NCBI RefSeq assembly: GCF_000342165.1
Contig: NZ_AMRV01000001.1
Location: forward strand, 248,001-312,000
DNA length: 64,000 nucleotides
Reading direction: 5' to 3'
From: Pacificimonas flava
GTDB taxonomy: Bacteria > Pseudomonadota > Alphaproteobacteria > Sphingomonadales > Sphingomonadaceae
Position 1 is the first letter of the stretch; every line of letters starts with the position of its first letter. The notes under the pieces were generated by a model. The model was not told where the DNA came from and searched no databases. It saw only the letters and a program-made list of their open reading frames with translations. The translations under genes were made by a program, and so were the position numbers. Shown here piece after piece: positions 26,238 to 35,279 of this stretch.

Positions 26238-26990
26238 CTATTTCGTTAACGAATCGTTGGACGCCGCTGCGCGCCGGGATGCGCCGAAGGCCAGGGCCGC
26301 ATCAAGCAGCGCCTGAGGGACGAGACGGTTGACATATCCAGCCGAGCCACCCTCGCCGATGACCTTTGCCGGAACGCCGCCGGCGACGCCGCCCGCGGGC
26401 ACGTCCTTCGTCACGACGGAATTCACGCCGACGACCGCGTCGTCTCCGATGTGCACGCGGCCGACCGCCTTTCCGCCATGGGCAAGGAAGACCCGGTCAC
26501 CGACGATTGGCGAACCTGCCGTGCGACCCCGGTTTGTTTGACCCAGCATGACACCGGCACTGACATTGACGTTGCACCCCAGAACGGCATCCCCGTTAAA
26601 GTAGATGCCGCCGAAGCGATTGATGAAAAAACCCGGCCCGATCTCCGTATATTCGGGGATCGCGATCCCGTATTTGTATCGGCTGTGAAGCAATCGCCAC
26701 TTTGCAAAGGCGTAAAGCGGCAGGAACGCGCGCCGGGTTTTCAGAAAGCCGGTCAGCCGCATCCATACGGTGTATTTGAATCCAGGAGTGAACAGAAAAT
26801 TCTTAAGGAACGACTTGGCGTCCACGCGCCCGTCATAACGGTAAAGATCCGCCCGCAAATAGGCGCGCACCTCCGCCAGGCTTCTCGCGCAGCCGCGCAA
26901 GTGGGGCTTCGATGCGTCGGCGGAAATGCGGTCCGCAGGCCGCAAGTGCGCAGGGTTGCCGGGCTGTTCGCTTTGCGCTGCCGAGGTCAT
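26238..26990 (-). CDS. Hexapeptide-repeat serine O-acetyltransferase-like acyltransferase
   Basis: This 250-aa protein has an N-terminal helical region and a C-terminal left-handed beta-helix. The helix includes the GPGFFINRFGGIYFNGD, NVNVSAGVMLGQ and IGDDAVVGVNSVVTKDVPAGG repeats. It resembles CysE/WbbJ-type acetyltransferases. In this setting it probably O-acetylates a sugar of the exopolysaccharide rather than serine. The catalytic His of CysE-like enzymes appears replaced or displaced around FINRFGG. ATG 26990 overlaps the upstream GT4 stop (TGATG), with GGAAGG as ribosome site. Confidence 0.8.
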   Translation of the reverse strand: MTSAAQSEQPGNPAHLRPADRISADASKPHLRGCARSLAEVRAYLRADLYRYDGRVDAKSFLKNFLFTPGFKYTVWMRLTGFLKTRRAFLPLYAFAKWRLLHSRYKYGIAIPEYTEIGPGFFINRFGGIYFNGDAVLGCNVNVSAGVMLGQTNRGRTAGSPIVGDRVFLAHGGKAVGRVHIGDDAVVGVNSVVTKDVPAGGVAGGVPAKVIGEGGSAGYVNRLVPQALLDAALAFGASRRAAASNDSLTK

Positions 26991-28165
26991 CAACCTTCCT
27001 TCGCGTTCGCACCAAGCACGTCGTCGATCACCGCCCAATAGCGTTCGACCGCGCGGCGGACGCTGAAGGCCTCGACCCGGTTCGTGCCTGCGGTGGCCAT
27101 AATTGTTCTGTCCTGCAAATCCAGCATCTGATTGATCGCCGCGCTCATTCCGTCCGTATCGTCCATTCTGACGAGAAAGCCGCCCGTTGCCGGTAACGCC
27201 GTTCCCTTATCGATAGGCTTTTCCTTTTGCATGATCAGGGCCGGGCCCGAAGGGCAGTCGGTGGATATGACGGGCACGCCGCACGCCATGGCCTCCACGA
27301 GACTATTGGAAAACCCTTCCGCCCGCGAGGGCAGGACAAACAGACCCGAACGTGCGATGACAGCGTAGGGATTGGCCACAAAGCCCGGCATCGACAAGCG
27401 CGCGCCAAGACCGAGTTCACGTCCCAGACGTTCAAGAGAATCTCGTTCCGGCCCTTCGCCAAGGATGATCAAGCGGCCCGGCCACTCCGATCGTGCAAAT
27501 GCACGGATCAACAGCGCGAAATTCTTGTTCGGAACGAGGCGGCCCATCGCGGTGATATCGTCGGCGTGTATGGGCAAATCGGGCTCGGCCCTTGCAGCCT
27601 CCATAATGCGCGCCGCATCCACGGGATTGGGTATGATGTCGATGCGATCTCCGGGAAGGCTGAAATCGCTCTGGAGCGTCGCCGCAACACCATCGGAAAC
27701 GGCGATGATACGGTCCGCATGGCGATACCCATGCTTGACCATCAGATGGCTGACGACGGGAAATCGACCTGTTGCGAGGTGGGCCGTGGTATTTACGCGC
27801 TCGCTGAGAACGACCTTGTGCCCGAAACGCAGGCCCGCGGCGACAGCAGCCAGGTTCGCCCGGGTCAGAAAGGATAATGTCAGGTCCGGCTGGAAGTCGG
27901 ACACGGCCTTTTGCACGCCTGCCACGCTTTTCAGCAGCTTATGCCGACAATCGAGTCGAACGACGTCCAATTCGCCTGGGAGCTCGTACTTCTCCGGGTC
28001 GCGATCCAGCAGCACGACGCGCGCGTCGACCTCACCAAGCCGGTCCGACGAGGCGTTCAGGATCGTCGTGAAGACGCGTTCCGCTCCGCCGCCCGCAAGG
28101 GAGTTTATGAGAAAGAGAAGCTTCGGCCGTTTGCCCGCGCGTATCCGTCCCGCGTTCTTTTTCAT
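26990..28165 (-). CDS. GT4-family glycosyltransferase
   Basis: This is a 391-aa GT-B enzyme. It opens with KLLFLINSLAGGGAERVFTTIL, the acceptor-side loop typical of family 4. The C-terminal donor domain contains AMGRLVPNKNFALLIRAFA, IILGEGPERDSLERL and LPSRAEGFSNSLVEAMACG with the EX7E pair. It is the first gene of a leftward run continuing through the acyltransferase and, further on, the GT4 and polymerase genes. It is divergent from the Wza-like gene across 191 nt (28166-28356) that show no further gene. Confidence 0.88.
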   Translation of the reverse strand: MKKNAGRIRAGKRPKLLFLINSLAGGGAERVFTTILNASSDRLGEVDARVVLLDRDPEKYELPGELDVVRLDCRHKLLKSVAGVQKAVSDFQPDLTLSFLTRANLAAVAAGLRFGHKVVLSERVNTTAHLATGRFPVVSHLMVKHGYRHADRIIAVSDGVAATLQSDFSLPGDRIDIIPNPVDAARIMEAARAEPDLPIHADDITAMGRLVPNKNFALLIRAFARSEWPGRLIILGEGPERDSLERLGRELGLGARLSMPGFVANPYAVIARSGLFVLPSRAEGFSNSLVEAMACGVPVISTDCPSGPALIMQKEKPIDKGTALPATGGFLVRMDDTDGMSAAINQMLDLQDRTIMATAGTNRVEAFSVRRAVERYWAVIDDVLGANAKEG

Positions 28166-28356
28166 CCTGTCCGTTCCCGCCCGTGTTCATGTCCTCGACC
28201 GATTTCGCAGCTCTGCTGCCCGCTTGCTGGGGATCGGTTTTGGTTCTAATGCGTAACCAGCGTGATGGAGCCATAAAAATTGCCCGAATAACGCGGCGCC
28301 GCATCCGGCCGCAGCGGAAATCGGGAGGATGATACGCGCCGATCTGGAGTTTCGAT

Positions 28357-28935
28357 ATGTATTCCCGCGCTGTTTCGAGTGTTTCGTTTCTTTTGGTCGC
28401 CCTGGCCGCGCTTGTTCTTTCCGCATGCGCGACGTCTGCGCCGCCGCTTCCCGCGAGCGAGATGTCTCGTACGACCGACGAATATCGTCTGGGCCTTGGC
28501 GACAAGCTGCGGGTGAGCGTTTTCAATGAGGAAAACCTCAGCGGTGAATTTCAGGTCAGCGGCGCGGGCACCATCAATATGCCTCTGGTGGGCGATGTCG
28601 AGGCCGTGGGTCTGACGGCCGCCGAACTGAAGACGCGTCTGACGGAACGTTACAGCGACGGCTTCGTCATCGATCCGCAGATCATCGTCGAGGTGTACGA
28701 TTTCCGCCCGTATTTCGTTCTTGGCGAGGTGGCCAAGCCCGGGCGTTACCCGGCCGAGGAGGGCATGACGCTGCTGGGCGCCGTTGCGACCGCCGGCGGT
28801 TTTACCTACCGCGCCGACAAGGACACGCTGTTCATCCGCCGGGCAGGCTCGAACCGCGAATATTCTGTCAACGCCGCACGGAACATCAACATTCTTCCCG
28901 GAGACATCGTTCGTGTCGGAGAGCGTTATTTCTAA
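28357..28935 (+). CDS. Polysaccharide export lipoprotein (Wza/GumB-like)
   Basis: This is a 192-aa outer-membrane auxiliary protein. A lipoprotein signal ends at the lipobox LSAC (about Cys24). The polysaccharide export domain follows (DEYRLGLGDKLRVSVFNEE). A SLBB-type beta-grasp segment (YFVLGEVAKPGRYP to GDIVRVGERYF) completes it. It would form the export channel. It is shorter than E. coli Wza and resembles GumB-like exporters of this class. GGAG precedes the ATG. The next gene starts inside its 3' end. Confidence 0.9.
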   Translation: MYSRAVSSVSFLLVALAALVLSACATSAPPLPASEMSRTTDEYRLGLGDKLRVSVFNEENLSGEFQVSGAGTINMPLVGDVEAVGLTAAELKTRLTERYSDGFVIDPQIIVEVYDFRPYFVLGEVAKPGRYPAEEGMTLLGAVATAGGFTYRADKDTLFIRRAGSNREYSVNAARNINILPGDIVRVGERYF

Positions 28936-30340
28936 GCATGCCGCTCGCGGCGCCAGCGTAGGGTCGCTCGTTTGCATCGGCCTTCTTCATGGCGTGCCGG
29001 CCGCTGCGCAGAGCGAGGTGCCGGCCGCTACGCAAAGCGAAGTGGGAGAGGGCGGCATAGCCCTTCCGGCTGACGAACGCCGGTCAGCGGTGACGTCCGA
29101 CCTGCCGACCCTGCGGCTTTCCAGCGGCGAGACGTCCACCATCGTCAGCGAAAATCCCACCGACCGGGATGTGAGGCTGACTCCGCAATCGGTGCGCGGC
29201 AGGTCGCGCCCGGAATATGATCCGATCGGTATCAATGTCGGCGGGTTTACGCTGTTTCCCGAGCTGAGCGGGCGCGCCGTCTACGACAGCAATGTCCTTG
29301 CCCAGTCCAACGGCCAATCGGACCTATCCTCGATTGTGAACGGGCGCCTTCGCGGCGAGACGAACTGGGCCGTGAACCGCGCCGTTGTAGAGGCCGGTAT
29401 TCGCCAGCAGGAATATACGGATCTCAGCAGCGAGAGCGGGACGGAATACGATCTGCAGGCGTCCGGCAATTTCGAATATACCACTGGCGGCACGTTCAGC
29501 GTGTCGGCTCTACGTGAACATCGTCTCGTCGATCGCGGCGCGGTTGGCGAAGTGCTGCGTACGCAGAAGCCCGTTCGGCTTGATCGCAGTTCCGCCCTTG
29601 CCAGCACGCGGCTTCAGCGTGGCCTGGTCTACGGCGAACTCTCAGGCCGGATCGACAAATATGATTATGCCGATGCGCGGGATCCGGAGGGTAATCTTTC
29701 CAATCAGCAGTTCCGCGATGCGACCCGCTATCAGCTCAGTGCCGCCGGCGGCGTTCGCATCGGACCGGAGCTTTATGGCTTCGTCTCCGCCGAGCGGGCT
29801 TGGCGGCGCGCTCGGCTGAGTTCCATTCCTAACCGAGACACCAATGAATTGCAGATTCTTGCAGGCGTCCGCAGCGAGATCTCTCCACTTTGGTCCGGAA
29901 GTGTCGCCGCGGGGTATCTGCAGGCGGATTTCGAGGATCCGGCGATCGATACGCGGCGGTCCTTCGCGCTGAACGCCAATGCCGAATATTATTTCACGCC
30001 GCTGACGACGATCTCGCTGGAACTTGATCGGTCCATCCAGGGCATTGCGTCGGTGACGACACCAGCGGCGCTGGTGACATCGGGCCGGCTTTCGGTCGAT
30101 CACGAACTGCTGCGCAATCTGATCCTGTCCGTCTCGAGCTCTTACGAGAAGGCCGATTTCGAGGCGAGCGACGCAACCACCGACCGGTTCGGCCTCTATG
30201 CCGGCGCGGAATATCGGCTCTCGCGCCGCATCAGCATCACGGGCGGCGCGAACTATCTGACGCGCAACCGTGAGGATGTGGACAGCGGACTCGCCTTTTC
30301 ACGCTTCTCCGCAAACATTGGTGTGAACTTCCGCCTTTAA
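28913..30340 (+). CDS. Outer-membrane beta-barrel protein of the EPS locus
   Basis: This is a 475-aa protein with an N-terminal signal peptide (hydrophobic GSLVCIGLLHGVPAAAQ). A roughly 70-residue Ser/Glu-rich periplasmic stretch follows, then repeated amphipathic beta-strands ending in the Phe/aromatic-terminated RFSANIGVNFRL, typical of outer-membrane barrels. Such barrels accompany Wza-like exporters in sphingomonad polysaccharide loci. GTG 28913 has GGAG 9 nt upstream and overlaps the export gene by 23 nt; a longer frame to 28784 lies wholly inside the export gene. A short internal repeat (AAQSEV/AATQSEV) follows the signal peptide. Confidence 0.8.
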   Translation: MSESVISKHAARGASVGSLVCIGLLHGVPAAAQSEVPAATQSEVGEGGIALPADERRSAVTSDLPTLRLSSGETSTIVSENPTDRDVRLTPQSVRGRSRPEYDPIGINVGGFTLFPELSGRAVYDSNVLAQSNGQSDLSSIVNGRLRGETNWAVNRAVVEAGIRQQEYTDLSSESGTEYDLQASGNFEYTTGGTFSVSALREHRLVDRGAVGEVLRTQKPVRLDRSSALASTRLQRGLVYGELSGRIDKYDYADARDPEGNLSNQQFRDATRYQLSAAGGVRIGPELYGFVSAERAWRRARLSSIPNRDTNELQILAGVRSEISPLWSGSVAAGYLQADFEDPAIDTRRSFALNANAEYYFTPLTTISLELDRSIQGIASVTTPAALVTSGRLSVDHELLRNLILSVSSSYEKADFEASDATTDRFGLYAGAEYRLSRRISITGGANYLTRNREDVDSGLAFSRFSANIGVNFRL

Positions 30341-30394
30341 GGTGCCCAGGACAAGGCCGGGCGAGGCTCGTAACACATGATCAGCCCCTGATCT

Positions 30395-32494
30395 TCACTC
30401 CTTGGCGACCTCGTAATAATAGACGCCGCTCTCATAGGCATCGATGGGCTTGCGCAGATCCACCTTGCTGAGGACGGCTCCGATCAGATTTGCGTCTGCC
30501 CGGTGCAGTTCTTCCAACGCCTGCGAGGCGGATTCCCGCGTGGTGCCCCGCCACCTGACCACCAGAATGGCCGCCTCGACCATGGCCGACAATGCCCGTG
30601 ACTCCGCGACCGGCAAGATGGGCGGCGTGTCGAGAATTACGAAATCGTAGGAGTTCTGAAGCTCGGCAATCAGATCCTGCATGCGCTGCGAAAGAAGCAC
30701 ATCCAGATGCTCCCGGCCATGCGAACGCTGGGGCAGTAGAAAGGCGTTCGGGATGGGGCCCGGAATAATGGCCTCCTCCAGCGTCGCCTCGCCGTTCAGG
30801 ACATCGCCCAGGCCGTAATCGAATGACTTCGACAGGCTGCGCGAGAATGTTGCCCGGCGGTGATCGCAGTCGAGAATGATGGTCTTGTGACCCGCCATCG
30901 CCGCGGACCAGGCAAGGCAAAGCGCGGTCGTCGTCTTGCCCTCGGACGGCAGCGCCGAGCAAACCGCGATGGACTTTGCAATCTGGTCGCTGCGCCCCAC
31001 GTGCAGGGCGGTTCGCAGACTGCGAAAGGCTTCGTTGAAGACGCTGCCATCGTTCTGTGTCAGATACTCGGATACATCTCGAAGCCCTCGCACACGGACG
31101 GGGCGATCGGGAACGGTCGAAACGTCGGCCACTGAAGCGAGTACCGGAAGGCCGAGGTGGCGTTCCACCTCACGCCGCGAGCGATAGCCCTGTTCGCGAA
31201 GTTCCAGTGCAGCGGCCGTGGCAGCGGCGGCAAGACCCGCACCCATCAGCCCGATCAGGCCGAACATCTGCAGGCTGGGGGAGGCCGGAACCCTGGGCGC
31301 GCTGGCGCGAGACAGGGGATAGGCATTTGTCTGTTCGGTGCCGGCAGCCGCCACATTCTCACGAAGGCGCGACAGGAATGACTCGTAGAGCGCGCGGGCG
31401 GCTTCGGCGTTACGCTCGAGTTCCGCAAGTCGGACCGACGCATTGTTTCCCTCGAGCAGTTCCGACTGCGCATCGTTGAGAGAGGAGCGAATTGACGCCG
31501 TTCGCCGGCTGGCGGTCTGAGCCTCGCGCCGTGCGGCGTCCCGTTCGCGCGCGATCTCTTCGGAAATTCGTTCGTTCAAGTCGCTAAGCTGGCGGTCGAT
31601 GTTCGCAAGCGAAGGATGACGTTCGCCATAGCGACCGGCAAGGTCGGCGCGTTCGGCGCTCAGCGCTGCCTCACGCGCGCGCAGTTCCCTGAGAAGCGAG
31701 GATGATTGAATCGCGGCAGCCGGACTGGCTGCACGCGATTCCGCGACGGCCTGTTCTGCTTCCGCCTGCGCCAATTCCGCGCCGAGCTGCGAAAGGATTT
31801 GCTGCGCTGCCGTGCTGTCGTCCTTGATGTCGACCAGATTGGTGCGGGCGCGGTAGTTGGCGACCTGCGTCTCTGCATCCTGCAGGTCCGTCTTTAATTC
31901 AGCGATGCGCTCGCGCAGGATGGAGATTTCCCTCTGACGCTGCGAGGATTTCTCGCTGACCTGTCCGCCGACATAAATGTCGATCACGCTGTTGACAGCC
32001 GCCGCGGCGATTTCGGGATCCGGGCCCTCCGAAGCAATCGTGATGACGAAGGACGTACCTTCCCGCCGGGCGGACAGTCCCCCGCGGATGAAAGCCGCTG
32101 CTCGGCGCGTGGCAGCCTGCCGTTCGGTAGGAATCGGCTGGTCGGGATCCATATAGGCGCGCAAAATACGCTCGGGACCCACGGTGCGAGCGACGGCGGT
32201 GGCGATTTCCGGTGCACGAAGGGCCTGAACGGCGGTCTCGACCGACGCGGCATCGGTAATTTCCGCGCGGCGTTCCGATAATCCCGGCAGCAATTCATCA
32301 GCACCGCGTTCAAAGCCGATCTGTCCGCTGGCGCTGTAGGTTGGTTCACTCGTGAAATACAGGGCGGCGACCGCTAACGCGCACAAGGCGGCTGCCACCG
32401 CCATCGGCACGATACGCCGACGCGCGATCACAGTCAGTTTTCCGAAATCCAGAAGAGGGCCAGTCGCGTTTTTCTCAGCGAAATCGGCTGTCAA
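30395..32494 (-). CDS. Wzc/GumC-CpsD-like polysaccharide co-polymerase and tyrosine autokinase
   Basis: This 699-aa protein has an N-terminal Wzz domain bounded by two transmembrane helices (about residues 33-50 and 405-425). Long coiled coils span about residues 180-380. The cytoplasmic BY-kinase domain contains Walker A PSEGKTTTA, A' ILDCDHRR and Walker B FVILDTPP. The C-terminal tyrosine cluster DAYESGVYYYEVAKE is the autophosphorylation site. It controls chain length and polymer export. TTG 32494 is the start. It is transcribed opposite to the Wza-like pair, with which it converges. Confidence 0.92.
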   Translation of the reverse strand: MTADFAEKNATGPLLDFGKLTVIARRRIVPMAVAAALCALAVAALYFTSEPTYSASGQIGFERGADELLPGLSERRAEITDAASVETAVQALRAPEIATAVARTVGPERILRAYMDPDQPIPTERQAATRRAAAFIRGGLSARREGTSFVITIASEGPDPEIAAAAVNSVIDIYVGGQVSEKSSQRQREISILRERIAELKTDLQDAETQVANYRARTNLVDIKDDSTAAQQILSQLGAELAQAEAEQAVAESRAASPAAAIQSSSLLRELRAREAALSAERADLAGRYGERHPSLANIDRQLSDLNERISEEIARERDAARREAQTASRRTASIRSSLNDAQSELLEGNNASVRLAELERNAEAARALYESFLSRLRENVAAAGTEQTNAYPLSRASAPRVPASPSLQMFGLIGLMGAGLAAAATAAALELREQGYRSRREVERHLGLPVLASVADVSTVPDRPVRVRGLRDVSEYLTQNDGSVFNEAFRSLRTALHVGRSDQIAKSIAVCSALPSEGKTTTALCLAWSAAMAGHKTIILDCDHRRATFSRSLSKSFDYGLGDVLNGEATLEEAIIPGPIPNAFLLPQRSHGREHLDVLLSQRMQDLIAELQNSYDFVILDTPPILPVAESRALSAMVEAAILVVRWRGTTRESASQALEELHRADANLIGAVLSKVDLRKPIDAYESGVYYYEVAKE

Positions 32495-32746
32495 AAGCCA
32501 TCCCCTCTTTATTACCAGGTCACAACAATTCGATAGCGGGTCCGCCAGGGTCGGACCAGCGAAAACGAACTCGTCAGTGGGTTTTCCGATCCACGCCGGG
32601 ACGGAAGCCTTCAGTCAGCTTATCGTGTGTTTATTGCAACTGGCCGCAAATCTCGTTAAGGTCTCCACATAATGTAAAACCGCAACGGTCCTGGCGGATT
32701 TCGCCGTCCGGAGTCCAGAAGCGGGAAGAGACCTTGGGAGCATGCC

Positions 32747-32905
32747 GTGGCTACGACGGAGCAATTTTCCGAACTCGTTCCAGCAAAACCGGAACAGGCG
32801 GACCTCATTCCGCGTAAGGAGGCCAAGGGTTACGCTCTGGCAACGGCGATCGCGGCGCTCTTGTGGGGCGGCATTGCGGCAGGAAGTGTCTACTTTCTGT
32901 TATGA
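32747..32905 (+). CDS. 52-aa tail-anchored membrane protein upstream of the priming transferase
   Basis: From GTG 32747 (GGGAG 7 nt upstream) an ORF encodes MATTEQFSELVPAKPEQADL followed by a basic IPRKEAKGY and a C-terminal transmembrane helix (about residues 30-52, ending in VYFLL). Charge distribution and ribosome site make it credible. It precedes the undecaprenyl-phosphate sugar transferase by 111 nt on the same strand. No family is recognised. The region 32495-32746 upstream is a divergent promoter region without other genes. Confidence 0.6.
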   Translation: MATTEQFSELVPAKPEQADLIPRKEAKGYALATAIAALLWGGIAAGSVYFLL

Positions 32906-33016
32906 CGAGGTCCTGCGAGGGGGACATGCATTTTCTCGACAACTAGACGTTGCTAAGCGCACCGGCATTGATCATGGTCAGGCCCAAGGGGACGGCCTGA
33001 AGGATGTCGAGGCGAA

Positions 33017-34405
33017 ATGGCGACTACGGCCGGAGCAAATAACCGGGTGACGGCGGATGCGGACGCGCGTCTGTCCGCTCTTTCCCGCCCGCTGCTCTAC
33101 GTTTCGCTGGTCACGGCGGATTTCTTATCGATCGTTCTTGGTTTCGTGGTCGGGTTCATTCTGCGATTCGGCGATCTGGATGAGAACAGTTGGCCGATCC
33201 TGCTCGGGGTCGCGTTTCCCATTTTCATGATCCTCAACATCAATCTCCATGGTTATGCCCTGGCCAGCGTCAAGCACCCCGAACGCGGTGCGCTTCGCGG
33301 TGTCGGCGCCTTTCTGACGGCGATCCTCATTCTGCTGGTGATCGCCTTTACCATGCGCGCCCAGACCGAGATTTCCAGGCTTGCCGTTCTTGGTACCGCG
33401 ATGACCGGCACGGTCATCATGCTTGGCGTACGATATAAGCTGCTGAAGTTTATCAGGGACCGGTATCTGCATCTGCTGCAACGGGTCCTGGTCCTTCACA
33501 GTTCGCCGCTCCCGCCGACGCGCAAGAGAGCGGGCACGGATGTCATTGATATCGACAAGCTCAATCTGCGCCCCGATCGCGGAGATCCCGAGATGCTGGA
33601 CCGGGTCGGCGCAGCACTGAAGGGCTATGACCGCGTTATTCTCGCTTGCTCCGTCGAAGCACGCAGGGATTGGGCCTTGATCTTGAAGGGTGCGAACGTG
33701 CGCGCCGAAATCGTCACGCCGGAATTCGACGCGCTCGGGGCTCTCTCGATCGGTCGGTATGATGGCGAGACGACCCTGGTGGTGGGCGCCAAGCAATTGT
33801 CTCTGTCCGACCGCATCACCAAACGATTGTTCGATCTGGCGATCGCCGTTCCCGCGATCATCATGCTGTCGCCGCTTCTGATCGTTATCGCCATCGCGAT
33901 CAAGTTGGACAGTCGCGGCCCTGTTCTGTTTCGCCAGAAGCGGGTGGGCCATGGTAACCGCTTCTTCGAGGTCTATAAGTTTCGTTCCATGCGCGTCGAA
34001 CTGACCGACACGACCGGCGCTCGATCTGCCGCGCGCGACGACGATCGTGTAACGCGGGTCGGCCGTCTCTTGAGGGAGTCGAGCCTCGACGAATTGCCGC
34101 AACTTTTCAATGTCTTGTTCGGTGATATGAGCATTGTCGGGCCACGACCGCATGCGACGGGCTCGCTGGCCGGTGACGCGCTGTTCTGGGAAGTGGACGA
34201 TCGCTACTGGCATAGGCATGTGCTGAAGCCCGGCATCACCGGGCTAGCGCAGGTTCGCGGCTTTCGAGGCGCGACCGCAAGGCGGATGGACCTGTCCCGC
34301 CGTTTGCAGGCCGATCTGGAATATGTGGCGAACTGGACCGTCTGGCAGGACGTTCTGATCTTACTGAGAACGATTCGGGTTATTCGACATGCCAATGCTT
34401 TCTAG
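33017..34405 (+). CDS. Undecaprenyl-phosphate sugar phosphotransferase (EPS priming transferase)
   Basis: This is a 462-aa polyprenyl-phosphate hexose-1-phosphate transferase. The N-terminal four transmembrane helices span about residues 25-140. A soluble nucleotide-binding-like region follows to about 265. The catalytic bacterial sugar transferase domain contains LFDLAIAVPAIIMLSPLL, GPVLFRQKRVG, YKFRSMR, SSLDELPQLFNVLFGDMSIVGPRP (read in parts) and PGITGLAQVRGFRG. It loads the first sugar phosphate on undecaprenyl phosphate. ATG 33017 has GAGG upstream. It overlaps the following beta-helix gene by 17 nt. Confidence 0.92.
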   Translation: MATTAGANNRVTADADARLSALSRPLLYVSLVTADFLSIVLGFVVGFILRFGDLDENSWPILLGVAFPIFMILNINLHGYALASVKHPERGALRGVGAFLTAILILLVIAFTMRAQTEISRLAVLGTAMTGTVIMLGVRYKLLKFIRDRYLHLLQRVLVLHSSPLPPTRKRAGTDVIDIDKLNLRPDRGDPEMLDRVGAALKGYDRVILACSVEARRDWALILKGANVRAEIVTPEFDALGALSIGRYDGETTLVVGAKQLSLSDRITKRLFDLAIAVPAIIMLSPLLIVIAIAIKLDSRGPVLFRQKRVGHGNRFFEVYKFRSMRVELTDTTGARSAARDDDRVTRVGRLLRESSLDELPQLFNVLFGDMSIVGPRPHATGSLAGDALFWEVDDRYWHRHVLKPGITGLAQVRGFRGATARRMDLSRRLQADLEYVANWTVWQDVLILLRTIRVIRHANAF

Positions 34406-35270
34406 CAGATTTCTGTTCATGCTTGCCGCGGGACTGGCCGGCGGCACGCTGTCTGAGCCCGCTGTGGCGGAGACGCTTCTGAAGTCCGGCCAGAATTGGG
34501 AGACTTCAAGCCGTTCGCTGGCCGGCGCACTCGTTTTGAAGGTGAAGGGCAAGACAGAGGACGTGGCGGTCGGACCCGCAACAATCTCTGACGCGAAGGC
34601 GTTTTTGTGGGTCGCGAAGAGCAGCGAACTGCGAAATCTCCAGGTTGATGACGTCAAGCTGACGAATTTGAAGCAGGAAGGAATTCGCCTCGACGGAGAT
34701 GCGACTGGTGTAAGCATTGAAAATTTTGATTTTTCGATGCGCGATGCCCAAGACACCGACTATCCAGCTGGAATAATTTTGAATTCCGGAACCGATATCC
34801 TCATCCGCGACGGGAGACTCTCAGGTTTCCGAAGTCCAACCGCGAAAGGTGATTATCCGCAGGGCGACGGTGTCAGCGCGGAACGCGGCGTGTCGAAGTT
34901 GACGATCACCGGGGTGAGTGCCAGCGGCAATGCCGATGGCGGTTACGATCTGAAATCGAGCGAAACCCGCTTGGACGATCTGCGGGCGGAAGACAATTAC
35001 CGCAATTACCGCCTATGGGGTTCCGTCGAAGCGGGTCGCCTGGAAAGCCGCAATCCCCGGGGGGCTCATCTCTGGGCGGGCAAGGGCGCGGACATCAGGA
35101 TCGCGGAGTTCGTCGTTTCGTCCGATACGGATGCGCCGATCCTGCAGATCGATGGTGCGAAGCGCGTGCAGATCGATCACTGCGTCCTGTCGGTACCGGA
35201 GGGGACGTCAACGGTTTCCGGTAACGCAAGCAATGCCGAGCTGATCCTGGATGAAAGCTGCAAGCTTTAG
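34389..35270 (+). CDS. Exported right-handed beta-helix protein, possible polysaccharide lyase or epimerase
   Basis: This is a 293-aa protein with a signal peptide (FLFMLAAGLAGGTLSEPAVA, cleavage about residue 27). A run of short parallel beta-helix rungs follows: LRNLQVDDVKLTNL, GVSIENFDFSM, ILIRDGRLSGF, KLTITGVSASGN and VQIDHCVLSV. This fold is common in polysaccharide lyases, hydrolases and epimerases. The overlap with the priming transferase gene and its location in the EPS locus suggest it trims or modifies the polymer in the periplasm. No catalytic residues could be assigned with confidence. Confidence 0.75.
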   Translation: MPMLSSRFLFMLAAGLAGGTLSEPAVAETLLKSGQNWETSSRSLAGALVLKVKGKTEDVAVGPATISDAKAFLWVAKSSELRNLQVDDVKLTNLKQEGIRLDGDATGVSIENFDFSMRDAQDTDYPAGIILNSGTDILIRDGRLSGFRSPTAKGDYPQGDGVSAERGVSKLTITGVSASGNADGGYDLKSSETRLDDLRAEDNYRNYRLWGSVEAGRLESRNPRGAHLWAGKGADIRIAEFVVSSDTDAPILQIDGAKRVQIDHCVLSVPEGTSTVSGNASNAELILDESCKL

Positions 35271-35279
35271 ATTCTCGAA

